Positions 16,503-24,389 of a stretch of 64,000 nucleotides of DNA are shown here, one piece after another. The notes under the pieces are model-generated. The model had not been told where the DNA came from. It did not search any database and was given only the letters and a program-made list of their open reading frames with translations. The position numbers were made by a program, and so were the translations under genes. This stretch comes from Streptomyces rimosus (GTDB taxonomy: Bacteria > Actinomycetota > Actinomycetes > Streptomycetales > Streptomycetaceae). The stretch spans positions 1,674,001-1,738,000 of the forward strand of contig NZ_CP023688.1 of the NCBI RefSeq assembly GCF_008704655.1. Direction: 5' to 3'. The number at the start of each line of letters is the position of its first letter. The stretch's first letter is position 1.

Positions 16503-16589
16503 TTACCGGCCGGCGCGCCGACACAGGGCGCTGGAGACCCGTACGAGGTCCACATGACGGCGTTGTGTGAGCTGCCCGAGCTTCTTCAT
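16503..16589 (-). CDS. Cysteine-containing leader peptide of the sulfur operon
   Basis: A 28-residue ORF, MKKLGQLTQ... ending VSSALCRRAGR, preceded by a near-perfect GGAGGTG seven bases before ATG. It resembles the short actinobacterial leader peptides (RxxVDLxRVxxxLCR) found upstream of sulfur-assimilation operons, for which ribosome stalling at Cys is known to control downstream genes in mycobacteria. The single Cys codon is TGT, uncommon in this genome, followed by two Arg codons. It should sense Cys-tRNA supply. It is the first cistron of the operon, divergent from lysR. Confidence 0.85.
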   Translation of the reverse strand: MKKLGQLTQRRHVDLVRVSSALCRRAGR

Positions 16590-16741
16590 CAACGCGTCAC
16601 CTCCTCGCAACAATTCGGCGGTAGGGCCACGGTCCGGCCAGCCGTTTCCCGCCACTTCCGGGAGTTTACCCAGGCTGCCGCCGCAGGTCGACAAGGCATC
16701 CGCGAGGTGGTGATAGGGTCCCCCTTCCACCGGGCCCCGAG

Positions 16742-16780
16742 CGGGGAATATCACCGGCCCCCGACCGGGGAATTCACCGG
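16742..16780 (+). repeat. Near-identical direct repeat upstream of lysR
   Basis: CGGGGAATATCACCGG (16742-16757) and CGGGGAATTCACCGG (16766-16780) are 24 bp apart, between the leader peptide and lysR. A CCCCG/CGGGG dyad lies between them. Spacing of roughly two helical turns and position suit a LysR binding region that could control both directions. The remaining gap (16590-16741) holds a possible TGATAG -10. Confidence 0.5.
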
Positions 16781-16809
16781 CGTCCGGCCATGCTTGGAGG
16801 CGGCTTGCC

Positions 16810-17733
16810 GTGCGAATAGAACAACTGGAATATCTGGCGGCGGTCACCCGGCTCGGGTCGCTGCGCCGGGCCGCCGAGGAGCTGCATCTGTCGCAGCCGG
16901 CGCTGAGCGAGACCGTCCGCAACCTGGAACGGGAGCTGGGCGTGGGGCTGCTGGACCGCAAGCGGTCCGGGGCGAAGATCAGCGACGAGGGGCGGGAGCT
17001 GCTGCCGCACATCGCCGGGGTGCTGGACGCGGTCGACCGGCTGCGCCGTGCGGCCGACGACCAGCACCAGGTCAGCCGGATGGTGCGGCTGGGCACGGTC
17101 AACGCGGCCACGGTCCCGCTGCTCGTCCCGGCCGTCCGGGAGTTCCGCGCCGCGCATCCGCTGACCCAGGTGGAGGTGGTCACCGCCCAGCAGGACGCCA
17201 TCCAGCAGGGCCTGATGGAGGGCGGGTTCGACCTCGGGCTGGTCAACTACCTGCGGGGCGACGACCTGCCGCCCGGCCTGCACACCACCGAGCTGCTGCG
17301 CGGGCGCCCGGTCGTGTGCGTGCGCCCGGACAGCCCGCTGGCGGCGCTGGAGTCGGTCACCGTCGCGGACCTGCTGGCCGAGCCGCTGATCGTGATGCGC
17401 TCGGGGTACGTCATGCACCGTTACGTCCACCGGCTGCTCCGGGGCCGTACACCGTCCTTCTCGTACTCGACCGACGGCGCGGAGATGGGCAAGCTGATGG
17501 TGGCCGAAGGGCTCGGCGCCACCGTACTGCCCGACTACAGCGTGCTCGGCGATCCGCTGGAGCGCAGCGGGGCGATCACCTGCCGTCCGCTGGCGGACGA
17601 CGCCACCGAGGTGCGCATGGTGATCCAGCGGCGCCGCGCCGGCTCGGTGCCCCGGGCGGCCCGGGATCTGCACGCGATCTTCGTCCGGCGCGCCGGGGAG
17701 CCGCCGCACCGGGGCACCCGGGCCGACGCGTGA
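16810..17733 (+). CDS. LysR-family regulator of the sulfur operon
   Basis: A 307-residue LysR-type regulator: winged HTH at residues 1-60 (LEYLAAVTRLGSLRRAAEELHLSQPALSETVRNLERELG) and a periplasmic-binding-like effector domain after residue ~90. It is divergent from the Cys leader and sulfone/sulfonate operon, so a CysB/Cbl-like role sensing sulfur status is the natural inference; the sequence alone does not name the effector. The GTG start at 16810 has GGAGGC upstream. Confidence 0.88.
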   Translation: MRIEQLEYLAAVTRLGSLRRAAEELHLSQPALSETVRNLERELGVGLLDRKRSGAKISDEGRELLPHIAGVLDAVDRLRRAADDQHQVSRMVRLGTVNAATVPLLVPAVREFRAAHPLTQVEVVTAQQDAIQQGLMEGGFDLGLVNYLRGDDLPPGLHTTELLRGRPVVCVRPDSPLAALESVTVADLLAEPLIVMRSGYVMHRYVHRLLRGRTPSFSYSTDGAEMGKLMVAEGLGATVLPDYSVLGDPLERSGAITCRPLADDATEVRMVIQRRRAGSVPRAARDLHAIFVRRAGEPPHRGTRADA

Positions 17734-17821
17734 TGAGGCAGGATCGAAGAAGGGCGTACGGAGGAGGAGGTACGGCGCCGGGCGCCCCGCGCGACGGTTC
17801 CGTTCCGGTCGGGAGGTCGGT

Positions 17822-18631
17822 GTGGCGGTGGAGGTCACCTGGTGGGGGCACGCCACCGTCACGGTCACCGACTCGGGCGTACGGGTCCTGACCGACCCGC
17901 TGTTCGTCCGGCGCCTCGCGCACCTGCGCCGCCGCCGGGGCGCGCTCCCGCCGCCCGCCGCGGCCCGCGCCGACGCCGTGCTCGTCTCCCACCTGCACGC
18001 CGACCATCTGCACCCCGCCTCCCTGGCGCGCCTCGCGCCGGGCACGCGGCTGGTGGTGCCGTACGGGGCGGCCGCCGCGGTGCCCGGGCTGCGGCGGGTG
18101 GCGGCGGCCCGCGGCCTGCCGGTCACCGAGGTGCGACCCGGTGACACGGTGTCCGTACGCGCGTCCCGGAACGGCCACGGCCCCGCCGAGGTGACCGTCC
18201 GCGCGGTGCACGCGGCACACGACGGGCGCCGGCTGCCGTACGGGCCGCACCGGGTGCCCGCGCTCGGCTATGTGGTGCACGGCGCGGCGACGACGTACTT
18301 CGCGGGCGACACCGGGCTCTTCGACACGATGGCCGAGGAGGTCGGCGCCTGTGATGTGGCGCTGCTGCCGGTGGGCGGCTGGGGCCCGTTCCTGGGGCAC
18401 GGGCATCTCGACGCGCGGCGTGCGGCCGAGGCGGCGGCCCGGCTCGGGCCGGTCAGCGCGGTCCCGGTGCACTACGGCACGTACTGGCCGATCGGCATGG
18501 ACGCGGTGCGCCCCCACGAGTTCCACTCCCCCGGCGACGAGTTCGCGCGGCAGGCCGGGCTGCTGGCGCCGGAGGTGGCGGTGCACCGGCTGGCGCACGG
18601 CGAGTCCGTACGGCTGACGGGCGCGCGGTGA
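17822..18631 (+). CDS. Metallo-beta-lactamase-fold hydrolase
   Basis: A 269-residue MBL-fold hydrolase of the UlaG/YtnP-like branch. The metal motif is SHLHADHLH near residues 57-65, with FAGDTGLFD near residue 160 supplying the bridging Asp and VHYGTYWPIG near 220 the last His. The substrate is unknown. GTG 17822 has GGGAGG five bases upstream. Its stop overlaps the start of the DedA gene by 4 bp, so the two are translationally coupled. Confidence 0.87.
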   Translation: MAVEVTWWGHATVTVTDSGVRVLTDPLFVRRLAHLRRRRGALPPPAAARADAVLVSHLHADHLHPASLARLAPGTRLVVPYGAAAAVPGLRRVAAARGLPVTEVRPGDTVSVRASRNGHGPAEVTVRAVHAAHDGRRLPYGPHRVPALGYVVHGAATTYFAGDTGLFDTMAEEVGACDVALLPVGGWGPFLGHGHLDARRAAEAAARLGPVSAVPVHYGTYWPIGMDAVRPHEFHSPGDEFARQAGLLAPEVAVHRLAHGESVRLTGAR

Positions 18632-19248
18632 TCGGCGGGCTGGCGGGCAGCCTGCCCGCCGAACCGGCACAGCAGGCGGTGGGCTATCCGTCACTGTTCC
18701 TGCTGGTGGTGCTGGGCTCGCTGGTACCAGTGGTGCCGACCGGCGCGGTGGTCAGCTCGGCCGCGGTGGTGGCCTTCCACCAGGGCTCGCCGTGGGCGCT
18801 GCTGTCGGTCTTCGGGGTGAGCGCCCTCGCCGCGTTCCTCGGCGACCTGGGGCTGTACTGGCTGGGCGGACGCGGCGTGCGCTCACGCAACGGTTCCCGC
18901 TGGCTGGACCGCCTGCGCGACCGCGCCGCGCCGGAACGGCTGGCACAGGCCCAGGCCGGGCTGCGCGCCCACGGGGTGCTGGTGCTCGTGCTGTCCCGCC
19001 TGGTGCCGGCCGGACGGATCCCGGTGATGCTGGCATGCCTGCTGGCACGAGTCCCCCTACGCCGCTTCGCCCACGGCGACCTGCCGGCCTGCCTGGCCTG
19101 GGCACTCACGTACCAGCTCATCGGCGTACTCGGCGGCTCCCTGTTCCCCAAACCGTGGCAGGGCGTGGCCACGGCGGTCGGACTGGCACTGCTGATCAGC
19201 GGGGCACCTGCGGTGTGGCGGCGGGTGCGGGGTGGGAGGGGTGGGTGA
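18628..19248 (+). CDS. DedA-family membrane protein
   Basis: A 206-residue DedA/SNARE-associated membrane protein with four to five hydrophobic segments. The family core is visible as FLGDLGLYWLGGRG near residue 70 and LSRLVPAGRIPVMLACLL near 125, including the conserved arginine. DedA proteins are linked to lipid-carrier and phospholipid flipping and to membrane potential. The GTG start overlaps the preceding stop in GTGA. Pairing with an MBL hydrolase hints at a membrane-lipid substrate, but this is inference. Confidence 0.85.
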   Translation: MIGGLAGSLPAEPAQQAVGYPSLFLLVVLGSLVPVVPTGAVVSSAAVVAFHQGSPWALLSVFGVSALAAFLGDLGLYWLGGRGVRSRNGSRWLDRLRDRAAPERLAQAQAGLRAHGVLVLVLSRLVPAGRIPVMLACLLARVPLRRFAHGDLPACLAWALTYQLIGVLGGSLFPKPWQGVATAVGLALLISGAPAVWRRVRGGRGG

Positions 19249-19269
19249 GGGGGTGTTCGCGATCCCGCC

Positions 19270-20349
19270 TCACCCCACCTCCCGTCCCTCCCCCTCCCCC
19301 AACACCCGCGACCCCCCAACCGCCAGATCCCACAAATCCTCGCGTGGGCGCCCGGTGGCCTCCCAGGCCGCGCGTACGCGGCGCAGCGGTTCCAAGGGGG
19401 CCTCGGCGGACAGCAAGAACGTCGACCAGTGCATGGGTGCCATCGCGCGGGCGCCCAGGTCGTGGCAGGCGCGGACTGCCTCCTCGGGGTCGGTGTGTAC
19501 TGGGCGCAGCATCCAGCGCGGGTCGTAGGCGCCGATCGGGAGCAGTGCGAGGTCGATGTCCGGGTATCGGCTGCCGATCTCTTCGAACCAGTGGCCGTAG
19601 CCGGTGTCGCCCGCGAAGTACACCCGCCGCCCGTCCGGCGCGGTCAGGACCCAGCCGCCCCACAGGGAGCGGCAGGTGTCGGTCAGGGTGCGCTTGCTCC
19701 AGTGGTGGGCTGGCACGAAGTCGAAGCGGACCGGGCCCTCGGGGCCGGGCAGTTCGACGGCCTCCCACCAGTCCAGGTCGGTGACGTGGGTGAAGCGGCG
19801 CCGGCGGGCCCAGCGGGCGAGTCCGGCGGGCAGCAGTAGGGGGGTGTGCGGCGGCAGTTGCTTGAGGGTGGGCAGGTCGAGGTGGTCGTAGTGGTTGTGG
19901 CTGATGACCACCGCGTCGACGGGCGGCAGGTCCTGCCAGCGGACGCCGACCGGGGTGACGCGGGGCGGGGTGCCGAGGATCTTGCGGGACCACACGGGGT
20001 CGGTGAGCACGGTCAGGCCGCCGACGCGCAGCACCCAGCTGGCGTGTCCCACCCAGGTGACGGCGATCTCCCGGGGGCCGGGCTCCGGCAGTGGGCCCGG
20101 TTCGAAGGGGAGTTCTGGGATGTCCAGGAGTGCCTGGGCGGAGGGCCGCAGCTTGCCCTCGCGGGCGATGCGGGCGAGCGCGCGGACGCCGGGCAGCGGT
20201 GCGGTGAGACGGTCGGTGAAGTCGCGGGGCCACCGGCGGACCTCGCGGAGCGGGCGGAGCGCCGGGGATTCGGGGTGCGGGCCGGCCGGGTGCGGGGCGT
20301 CGGCGGTCGGGAGAGGCTCGGTGAGGGAACGTTCGGTCTGTTCGGTCAT
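19270..20349 (-). CDS. NAPE-PLD-like metallo-beta-lactamase-fold hydrolase
   Basis: A 359-residue MBL hydrolase related to the N-acyl-phosphatidylethanolamine phospholipase D/YtnP-like group. It has an ~85-residue N-terminal extension, WVGHASWVLRVGGLTVLTDPVWS, the zinc motif ISHNHYDHLDL, VPAHHWSKR, FAGDTGYGHWFEEI and MAPMHWSTF. A phospholipid or lactone-type substrate is plausible. ATG 20349 has GGAGC upstream. It converges on the DedA gene (21-bp gap), the second MBL-fold enzyme within 3 kb. Confidence 0.87.
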   Translation of the reverse strand: MTEQTERSLTEPLPTADAPHPAGPHPESPALRPLREVRRWPRDFTDRLTAPLPGVRALARIAREGKLRPSAQALLDIPELPFEPGPLPEPGPREIAVTWVGHASWVLRVGGLTVLTDPVWSRKILGTPPRVTPVGVRWQDLPPVDAVVISHNHYDHLDLPTLKQLPPHTPLLLPAGLARWARRRRFTHVTDLDWWEAVELPGPEGPVRFDFVPAHHWSKRTLTDTCRSLWGGWVLTAPDGRRVYFAGDTGYGHWFEEIGSRYPDIDLALLPIGAYDPRWMLRPVHTDPEEAVRACHDLGARAMAPMHWSTFLLSAEAPLEPLRRVRAAWEATGRPREDLWDLAVGGSRVLGEGEGREVG

Positions 20350-20436
20350 CGAGAGGCTCCATTCGGTGGGCGTGACCGGTCGTGGTGCCGGTCGCGGGCG
20401 AGAGCCGGGGCGGCCGGGAAGGCGGGGCCGGAGAGG

Positions 20437-20486
20437 GCGTACGGGCGGTACGCGGCAGGGCCGGGAGAGGCGTACGGGCGGTACGC
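20437..20486. repeat. Twin palindromes in a 33-bp direct repeat
   Basis: GCGTACGGGCGGTACGC occurs twice (20437-20453 and 20470-20486), each a perfect GCGTAC/GTACGC hairpin with a 5-nt loop, inside a nearly exact 33-bp repeat. It lies between the PLP-fold gene and the MBL gene, both on the minus strand. It could end the upstream transcript or be an operator for the MBL gene. Confidence 0.6.
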
Positions 20487-20499
20487 GGCGGTCCCGGCG

Positions 20500-21714
20500 C
20501 TACGAGGGGCCGGTGTCCGTGAGCGACGCGAGCGTGGCGGACAGCGCGCTCAACGCCTCGGCGACATGCGGCAGTCGCAGCGGGTCGGTGGCGTCGAGGA
20601 GCTGCTGCCGCCGTCCGGCGTCGGGCCCGAGCAGCGCGTCGGTGCTCAGCCGTACGCGCAGCGCCCGGTGGTCGTCACCGAAGCGGTGCCCGCCGCGCGC
20701 CGCCCAGGGCGCGAGCGCGCCCTCCAGCTCGGCCGGGCCGGTGATGCCCTTGCCGGCCAGTACGGGGCGCAGCGGGTCGAAGTCGGCGTACAGATGGCTG
20801 CCCGCGTGCGGGGGACGGCAGACGGCGCCGCACGCGGTGAGGGCGTGGTGCAAGGCTCCGGCGAGCGTGCCGTGGGTGCGAGCCGCGGCGGCGGTGCGGG
20901 CGCGTACGGCCTCCGGTTCGGCGAGTGCCCGGGTGACGGCGGAGGCGACCGGGCCGGCCACCGGGGTGCGCAGCGCAGCCAGCCGGTCCAGCGTCGCGGC
21001 GCGCAGCCGGGCGGCGCGCCCGGTGTCCGGGAACCGGGCCAGCGCGGCGGGCCAGGAGGCCGGCGCCAGGGTGGCCCGCAGGTCGGTCAGGACGACGACA
21101 TCGTCCGGCAGCATCTCGGCCGGGCTCAGGACGACCGTGTCGTGCGGGTCGTGCAGCAGGTCGCGGCCGGTCTCGTCGCTGACGATCCACAGCCCCTCCG
21201 CCGCGGCCGCCTCGCACACCTCGTGCACCAGTTCGGGTGGCGGGCAGGTGCCGCTGGGGTCGTCGGCGACGGACACCAGCAGGACCCGCGGTTCCTCGCC
21301 GGCCGCCCGGGCCCGGCGTACGGCCTCCAGCAGCGCGAACGCGTCCGGCACGCCACCGGATTCGGCCGGTACGGGGATGCGGTGCACCTGTCTGCCGAGC
21401 AGCCCGGCGCCCGGCGCGTACCACTCGGCGCAGGGGCGCGGCAGCAGCACGTCGCCGCCGGCCGCGGCGAGCAGGGCGAGGAGCAGGGCGGGCGCGCCCG
21501 GCGCGGCGAGCACCCGCTCCGGCACGGTCGCCAGACCCCGGCGGCCCCAGTAGTCGCAGGCGGCGGCGCGCAGCGGCCGGGACCCGCCGGGCGGCTCGGG
21601 TTCCGTACGGTCCGCCGCGGCGGTGAGGTGCGCGGCGAGTTCCGGGAGGACCGGCAGCCCCGCCGGGGGATCCGGCTCCGGGGCCGGATCCGGATCCAGG
21701 GCCGTCCGCTGCAT
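20500..21714 (-). CDS. Aminotransferase-fold protein lacking the PLP lysine
   Basis: A 404-residue class I/II aminotransferase-like protein. The fold markers are degenerate: ADDPSGTCPP (about 150-159) stands where NPxNPTG is expected, IVSDET (about 177-182) where the pyridine-binding Asp lies, and LTDLRATLAP (209-218) where the SxSK Schiff-base lysine should be. The only lysine I find in the protein is near residue 322. It is probably unable to do normal PLP chemistry. ATG 21714 has GGAGG upstream; the frame stays open further 5' without a binding site. Function unknown. Confidence 0.72.
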   Translation of the reverse strand: MQRTALDPDPAPEPDPPAGLPVLPELAAHLTAAADRTEPEPPGGSRPLRAAACDYWGRRGLATVPERVLAAPGAPALLLALLAAAGGDVLLPRPCAEWYAPGAGLLGRQVHRIPVPAESGGVPDAFALLEAVRRARAAGEEPRVLLVSVADDPSGTCPPPELVHEVCEAAAAEGLWIVSDETGRDLLHDPHDTVVLSPAEMLPDDVVVLTDLRATLAPASWPAALARFPDTGRAARLRAATLDRLAALRTPVAGPVASAVTRALAEPEAVRARTAAAARTHGTLAGALHHALTACGAVCRPPHAGSHLYADFDPLRPVLAGKGITGPAELEGALAPWAARGGHRFGDDHRALRVRLSTDALLGPDAGRRQQLLDATDPLRLPHVAEALSALSATLASLTDTGPS

Positions 21715-21791
21715 CCGTACCTCCACACTCCACGGCAGGTCGATCGTGGGCCCATCACATGAGTGCGGGCCCCGACCACCTTTGCAGATCG

Positions 21792-22151
21792 CGAGGGCCG
21801 GGAGGCGGGGCGACACGTCACCGGTCGGCTGGAAGCCGGTGCGCGGGCGGCTGCGGCGGGGAGCCGTGCGGCCGCGGACCTACCGGCCGTGGCCGAGGCC
21901 CGGGGCGGCGGCACGGCCGGGCTCCGCCCCGTTGCGCCGCCGCGGCGCGATCGGTGTCCCGCGGCCGGTCGCAGGGGCCGGGAGGCGAGGTGACACGTCA
22001 CCGGTCGGCTGAGAGCCGGTGCGCAGGCGGCTGCGGCGGGGAGCCGTGCGGCCGCGGACTCACCGGCCGTGGCCAAGGCCCGGTGCGGGCGTACGGCCGG
22101 GCTCCGCTCCGTTGCGCGCCGCGGCGCGGCCGGGGTCCCGTGGCCGGTCGC
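21792..22151. repeat. Tandem duplication of about 180 bp
   Basis: Two adjacent copies (about 21792-21971 and 21972-22151) align almost base for base at a 180-bp offset, e.g. GACACGTCACCGGTCGGCT and GGGGAGCCGTGCGGCCGCGGA in both. One base is missing in the right copy near 22117. The right copy contains the last ~30 codons of the ANTAR gene; the left copy is the matching untranslated tail. Each copy holds GGTGAC-AC-GTCACC or a one-mismatch form. The 345-bp gap 21715-22059 consists mostly of this repeat and has no other gene. Confidence 0.85.
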
Positions 22152-22875
22152 CCAGGCACCGCAGCTCCGACTCCAGTCCGTGTCCGCGGGTACGGACCAG
22201 GGCGCCGGCGAGGTCGGACAGTTTGCGGTTGGTGCGCTGCGACAGGCGGCGCAGCGTGTCGAAGGCGGTGTCCGGGTCGCACCCCAGCACGTACATGAGG
22301 ATGCCGCATGCCTGGTCGACCACCGGCCGGGTGCGCAGGGCGGTGTCGAGCTGGTCCACCTCGGCGAGGGCATCGCGGTAGCGGCGCTCCCGGGCCAGTC
22401 CGGTGGCGGCCAGCTCGCCGAGCACGTCGGTGGCCGTACAGCCCTTCTCGACCTTCAGGCCGGGGCGGAAACCGTAGACGGTGATGGTGAGGGTGATGCC
22501 GTCCCGGCGGTACGGGAGGGTGGCGCTGGAGCGTACGCCCGCCTGGAGTGCCTCGGCCCGGTACTCCGGCCAGCGGCGCTCGTGCAGCAGGTCGTCGGCG
22601 CCGGTGGCCCGGCCACTGTCCAGAGCCGTGGGGATGGGCCCTTCGCCGGACTCCCACTGGACACTGACGAGGGCGGACAGATCGGGGTGGGTCACCGCGG
22701 TGGGTGCCTCGGCGGTGTCCTCGCCGGTGCTCACCGTGGCGGCGGCACCGCAGCTGTCGGGGGTGCACCAGGCGGCCTGCTCGGCGAGATGCGCCAGGCT
22801 ACGGGCGGGCGCGCCCTCGTCGAGGTCGGACGCCCCGGCCTCGAAGAGCGTGCGCATAGGCGTCGTTGCGTCCAC
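22060..22875 (-). CDS. GAF-ANTAR domain regulator
   Basis: A 271-residue protein. An N-terminal GAF-like sensor (about 20-165) precedes an ANTAR RNA-binding domain (about 170-235: VVDQACGILMYVLGCDPDTAFDTLRRLSQ, then NRKLSDLAGAL). ANTAR proteins bind paired hexaloop RNA hairpins and cause antitermination. The last ~30 residues, rich in Arg, Pro and Gly, are encoded in the right copy of the 180-bp duplication and look like a late addition. The GTG start at 22875 has GAAGGGA upstream. It is divergent from the PAS-GAF gene. Confidence 0.85.
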   Translation of the reverse strand: MDATTPMRTLFEAGASDLDEGAPARSLAHLAEQAAWCTPDSCGAAATVSTGEDTAEAPTAVTHPDLSALVSVQWESGEGPIPTALDSGRATGADDLLHERRWPEYRAEALQAGVRSSATLPYRRDGITLTITVYGFRPGLKVEKGCTATDVLGELAATGLARERRYRDALAEVDQLDTALRTRPVVDQACGILMYVLGCDPDTAFDTLRRLSQRTNRKLSDLAGALVRTRGHGLESELRCLGDRPRDPGRAAARNGAEPGRTPAPGLGHGR

Positions 22876-23040
22876 TGTGGCTCAGTCCCTTCGGGTGCGT
22901 GGGCCGCAACGGGTCGGCTGCCCGGTGCGGGCGGGCGAAAACACCAAAATCCCGTCGAGTTGCGGTGGCGGAGCCGCGGTGTCCGGACGGCTTGGTCCGC
23001 GCGGGGTACGGTCCGGGGGCGCACCGGCTAGCGTGAGGGC

Positions 23041-24354
23041 ATGGCCGAGGGCGAGCGTGTGACGGCGGAACTCACCGATTTCCGCAGACGGGTGGACGAG
23101 CTGCGCGCCGCCCGCGCCCTGCCCTCCACCGAGCGGCTGTCCGTCCTGGACGCCGCTCTGCTGGAGCTCCAGCACGTGGTCGATGTGATCCTGCCGCGCC
23201 TGGAGCGGGGGCTGCCCGGGGAGCGCGACAACGGCGCCCGGCGCGCCGCCGACGAACAGCAGCTGCTGCGGGCGCTGTTCCAGCGGATGCCGTACGCGGT
23301 CGCGCTGCTGGGCCCGGACACGGTGATACGGCGGCTGAACTTCGCGGGGACCCGGCTGTTCGGCATGCGCGCCGGCTATGCGGCGGGCCGTCCGCTGACC
23401 GCCTCGCTCGCCCCCGAGGAGCGGGCCGCCTTCCGCTCGCAGGTGGCGGCGGTCTCCCGCAACGAGGGCGACCGCAGCCTGGTGGTGCGGCTGCTGCCGC
23501 CGCCGGACGGGGCGCGGCGGGAGGGCGAGTCGCTGCGCGCGACGATGACGGCGCTGCGGCCCCGCGGCGAGACCGGCACGTCCGTGCTCACGGTCTTCCT
23601 CACCGGTCCGGAGGCGCTGGCGGCGGACCGGGGCGGCCGGAGCGGGCGCGGCGCCGGCCGCGCGACGATGCCGCCCGGCCTGGCCGAGCTGACCCGCACC
23701 ACGGAGCTGATGGACCTCCTGGACGACATGACCATGACGCTCCTGGAGGCGCCGCGGGACCCCATCGCGATACTGGACCAGGCGTGCCGGGTGCTGCGCG
23801 GCCGGTTCGCCGACTGGGTGACGGCCGATCTGGTCACCCGCGGCGGCGGCCCGTTGGTGCGGGTGGCTGTGTACGGGGGCGCCGGCCCGGCCGCTCCGTA
23901 CGACGGGGACGACGCGTACGACGACAAGGACGCCGCCGGTGAGGGCGCGGCACCGGACGCCCCTGCGGACCGGCGCGGCGCCACGGCCCCGTCCGGCCGG
24001 CCGGCCGCGCGCGCCGCCCGGGCCCCGGACGGCACGGACACCTTGCGGGCCACCCTGGCCTCCCAGCTGCCCGGGGACTGCCCGGTCGTGGTCGAGGCGG
24101 CCCGCGCGGGCAACGCCCATCTCCAGGTGCGCCCGGAGGACCTGGGCGCGTTCGGCCACGACGCGGACGGGGTGCCGATCCTCGCCCGCGCCGGGGTGAC
24201 CTCGCTGCTGTGCGTGCCGCTGCGGGCGCGGTCGGGGCCGGTGCGCGGTGTGCTGACGCTGCTGCGCACGGGCGGGCGGCGGGCGTTCAGCATGGCCGAG
24301 GCGGGCACCGTCGACCGGATGGCCCGTCATCTGGGGCGGGCGCTGCGCCCCTGA
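23041..24354 (+). CDS. PAS-GAF sensor protein without output domain
   Basis: A 437-residue cytoplasmic protein. Residues 1-65 form a helical region (LTDFRRRVDELRAARALPSTER...). A PAS domain follows (about 75-180: LLRALFQRMPYAVALLGPDTVIRRLN), then a GAF domain (about 225-435). Such sensors usually end in a PP2C/SpoIIE phosphatase or kinase; here the chain stops after GAF. The GAF has a low-complexity insertion (about 285-330). TAGCGT (23029-23034) is six bases from ATG 23041, suggesting a leaderless mRNA; GTG 23059 is an alternative start. Confidence 0.8.
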   Translation: MAEGERVTAELTDFRRRVDELRAARALPSTERLSVLDAALLELQHVVDVILPRLERGLPGERDNGARRAADEQQLLRALFQRMPYAVALLGPDTVIRRLNFAGTRLFGMRAGYAAGRPLTASLAPEERAAFRSQVAAVSRNEGDRSLVVRLLPPPDGARREGESLRATMTALRPRGETGTSVLTVFLTGPEALAADRGGRSGRGAGRATMPPGLAELTRTTELMDLLDDMTMTLLEAPRDPIAILDQACRVLRGRFADWVTADLVTRGGGPLVRVAVYGGAGPAAPYDGDDAYDDKDAAGEGAAPDAPADRRGATAPSGRPAARAARAPDGTDTLRATLASQLPGDCPVVVEAARAGNAHLQVRPEDLGAFGHDADGVPILARAGVTSLLCVPLRARSGPVRGVLTLLRTGGRRAFSMAEAGTVDRMARHLGRALRP

Positions 24355-24389
24355 GCGACGGGCCGGTCGCTGCGCCCCTGAGGGGCGGT

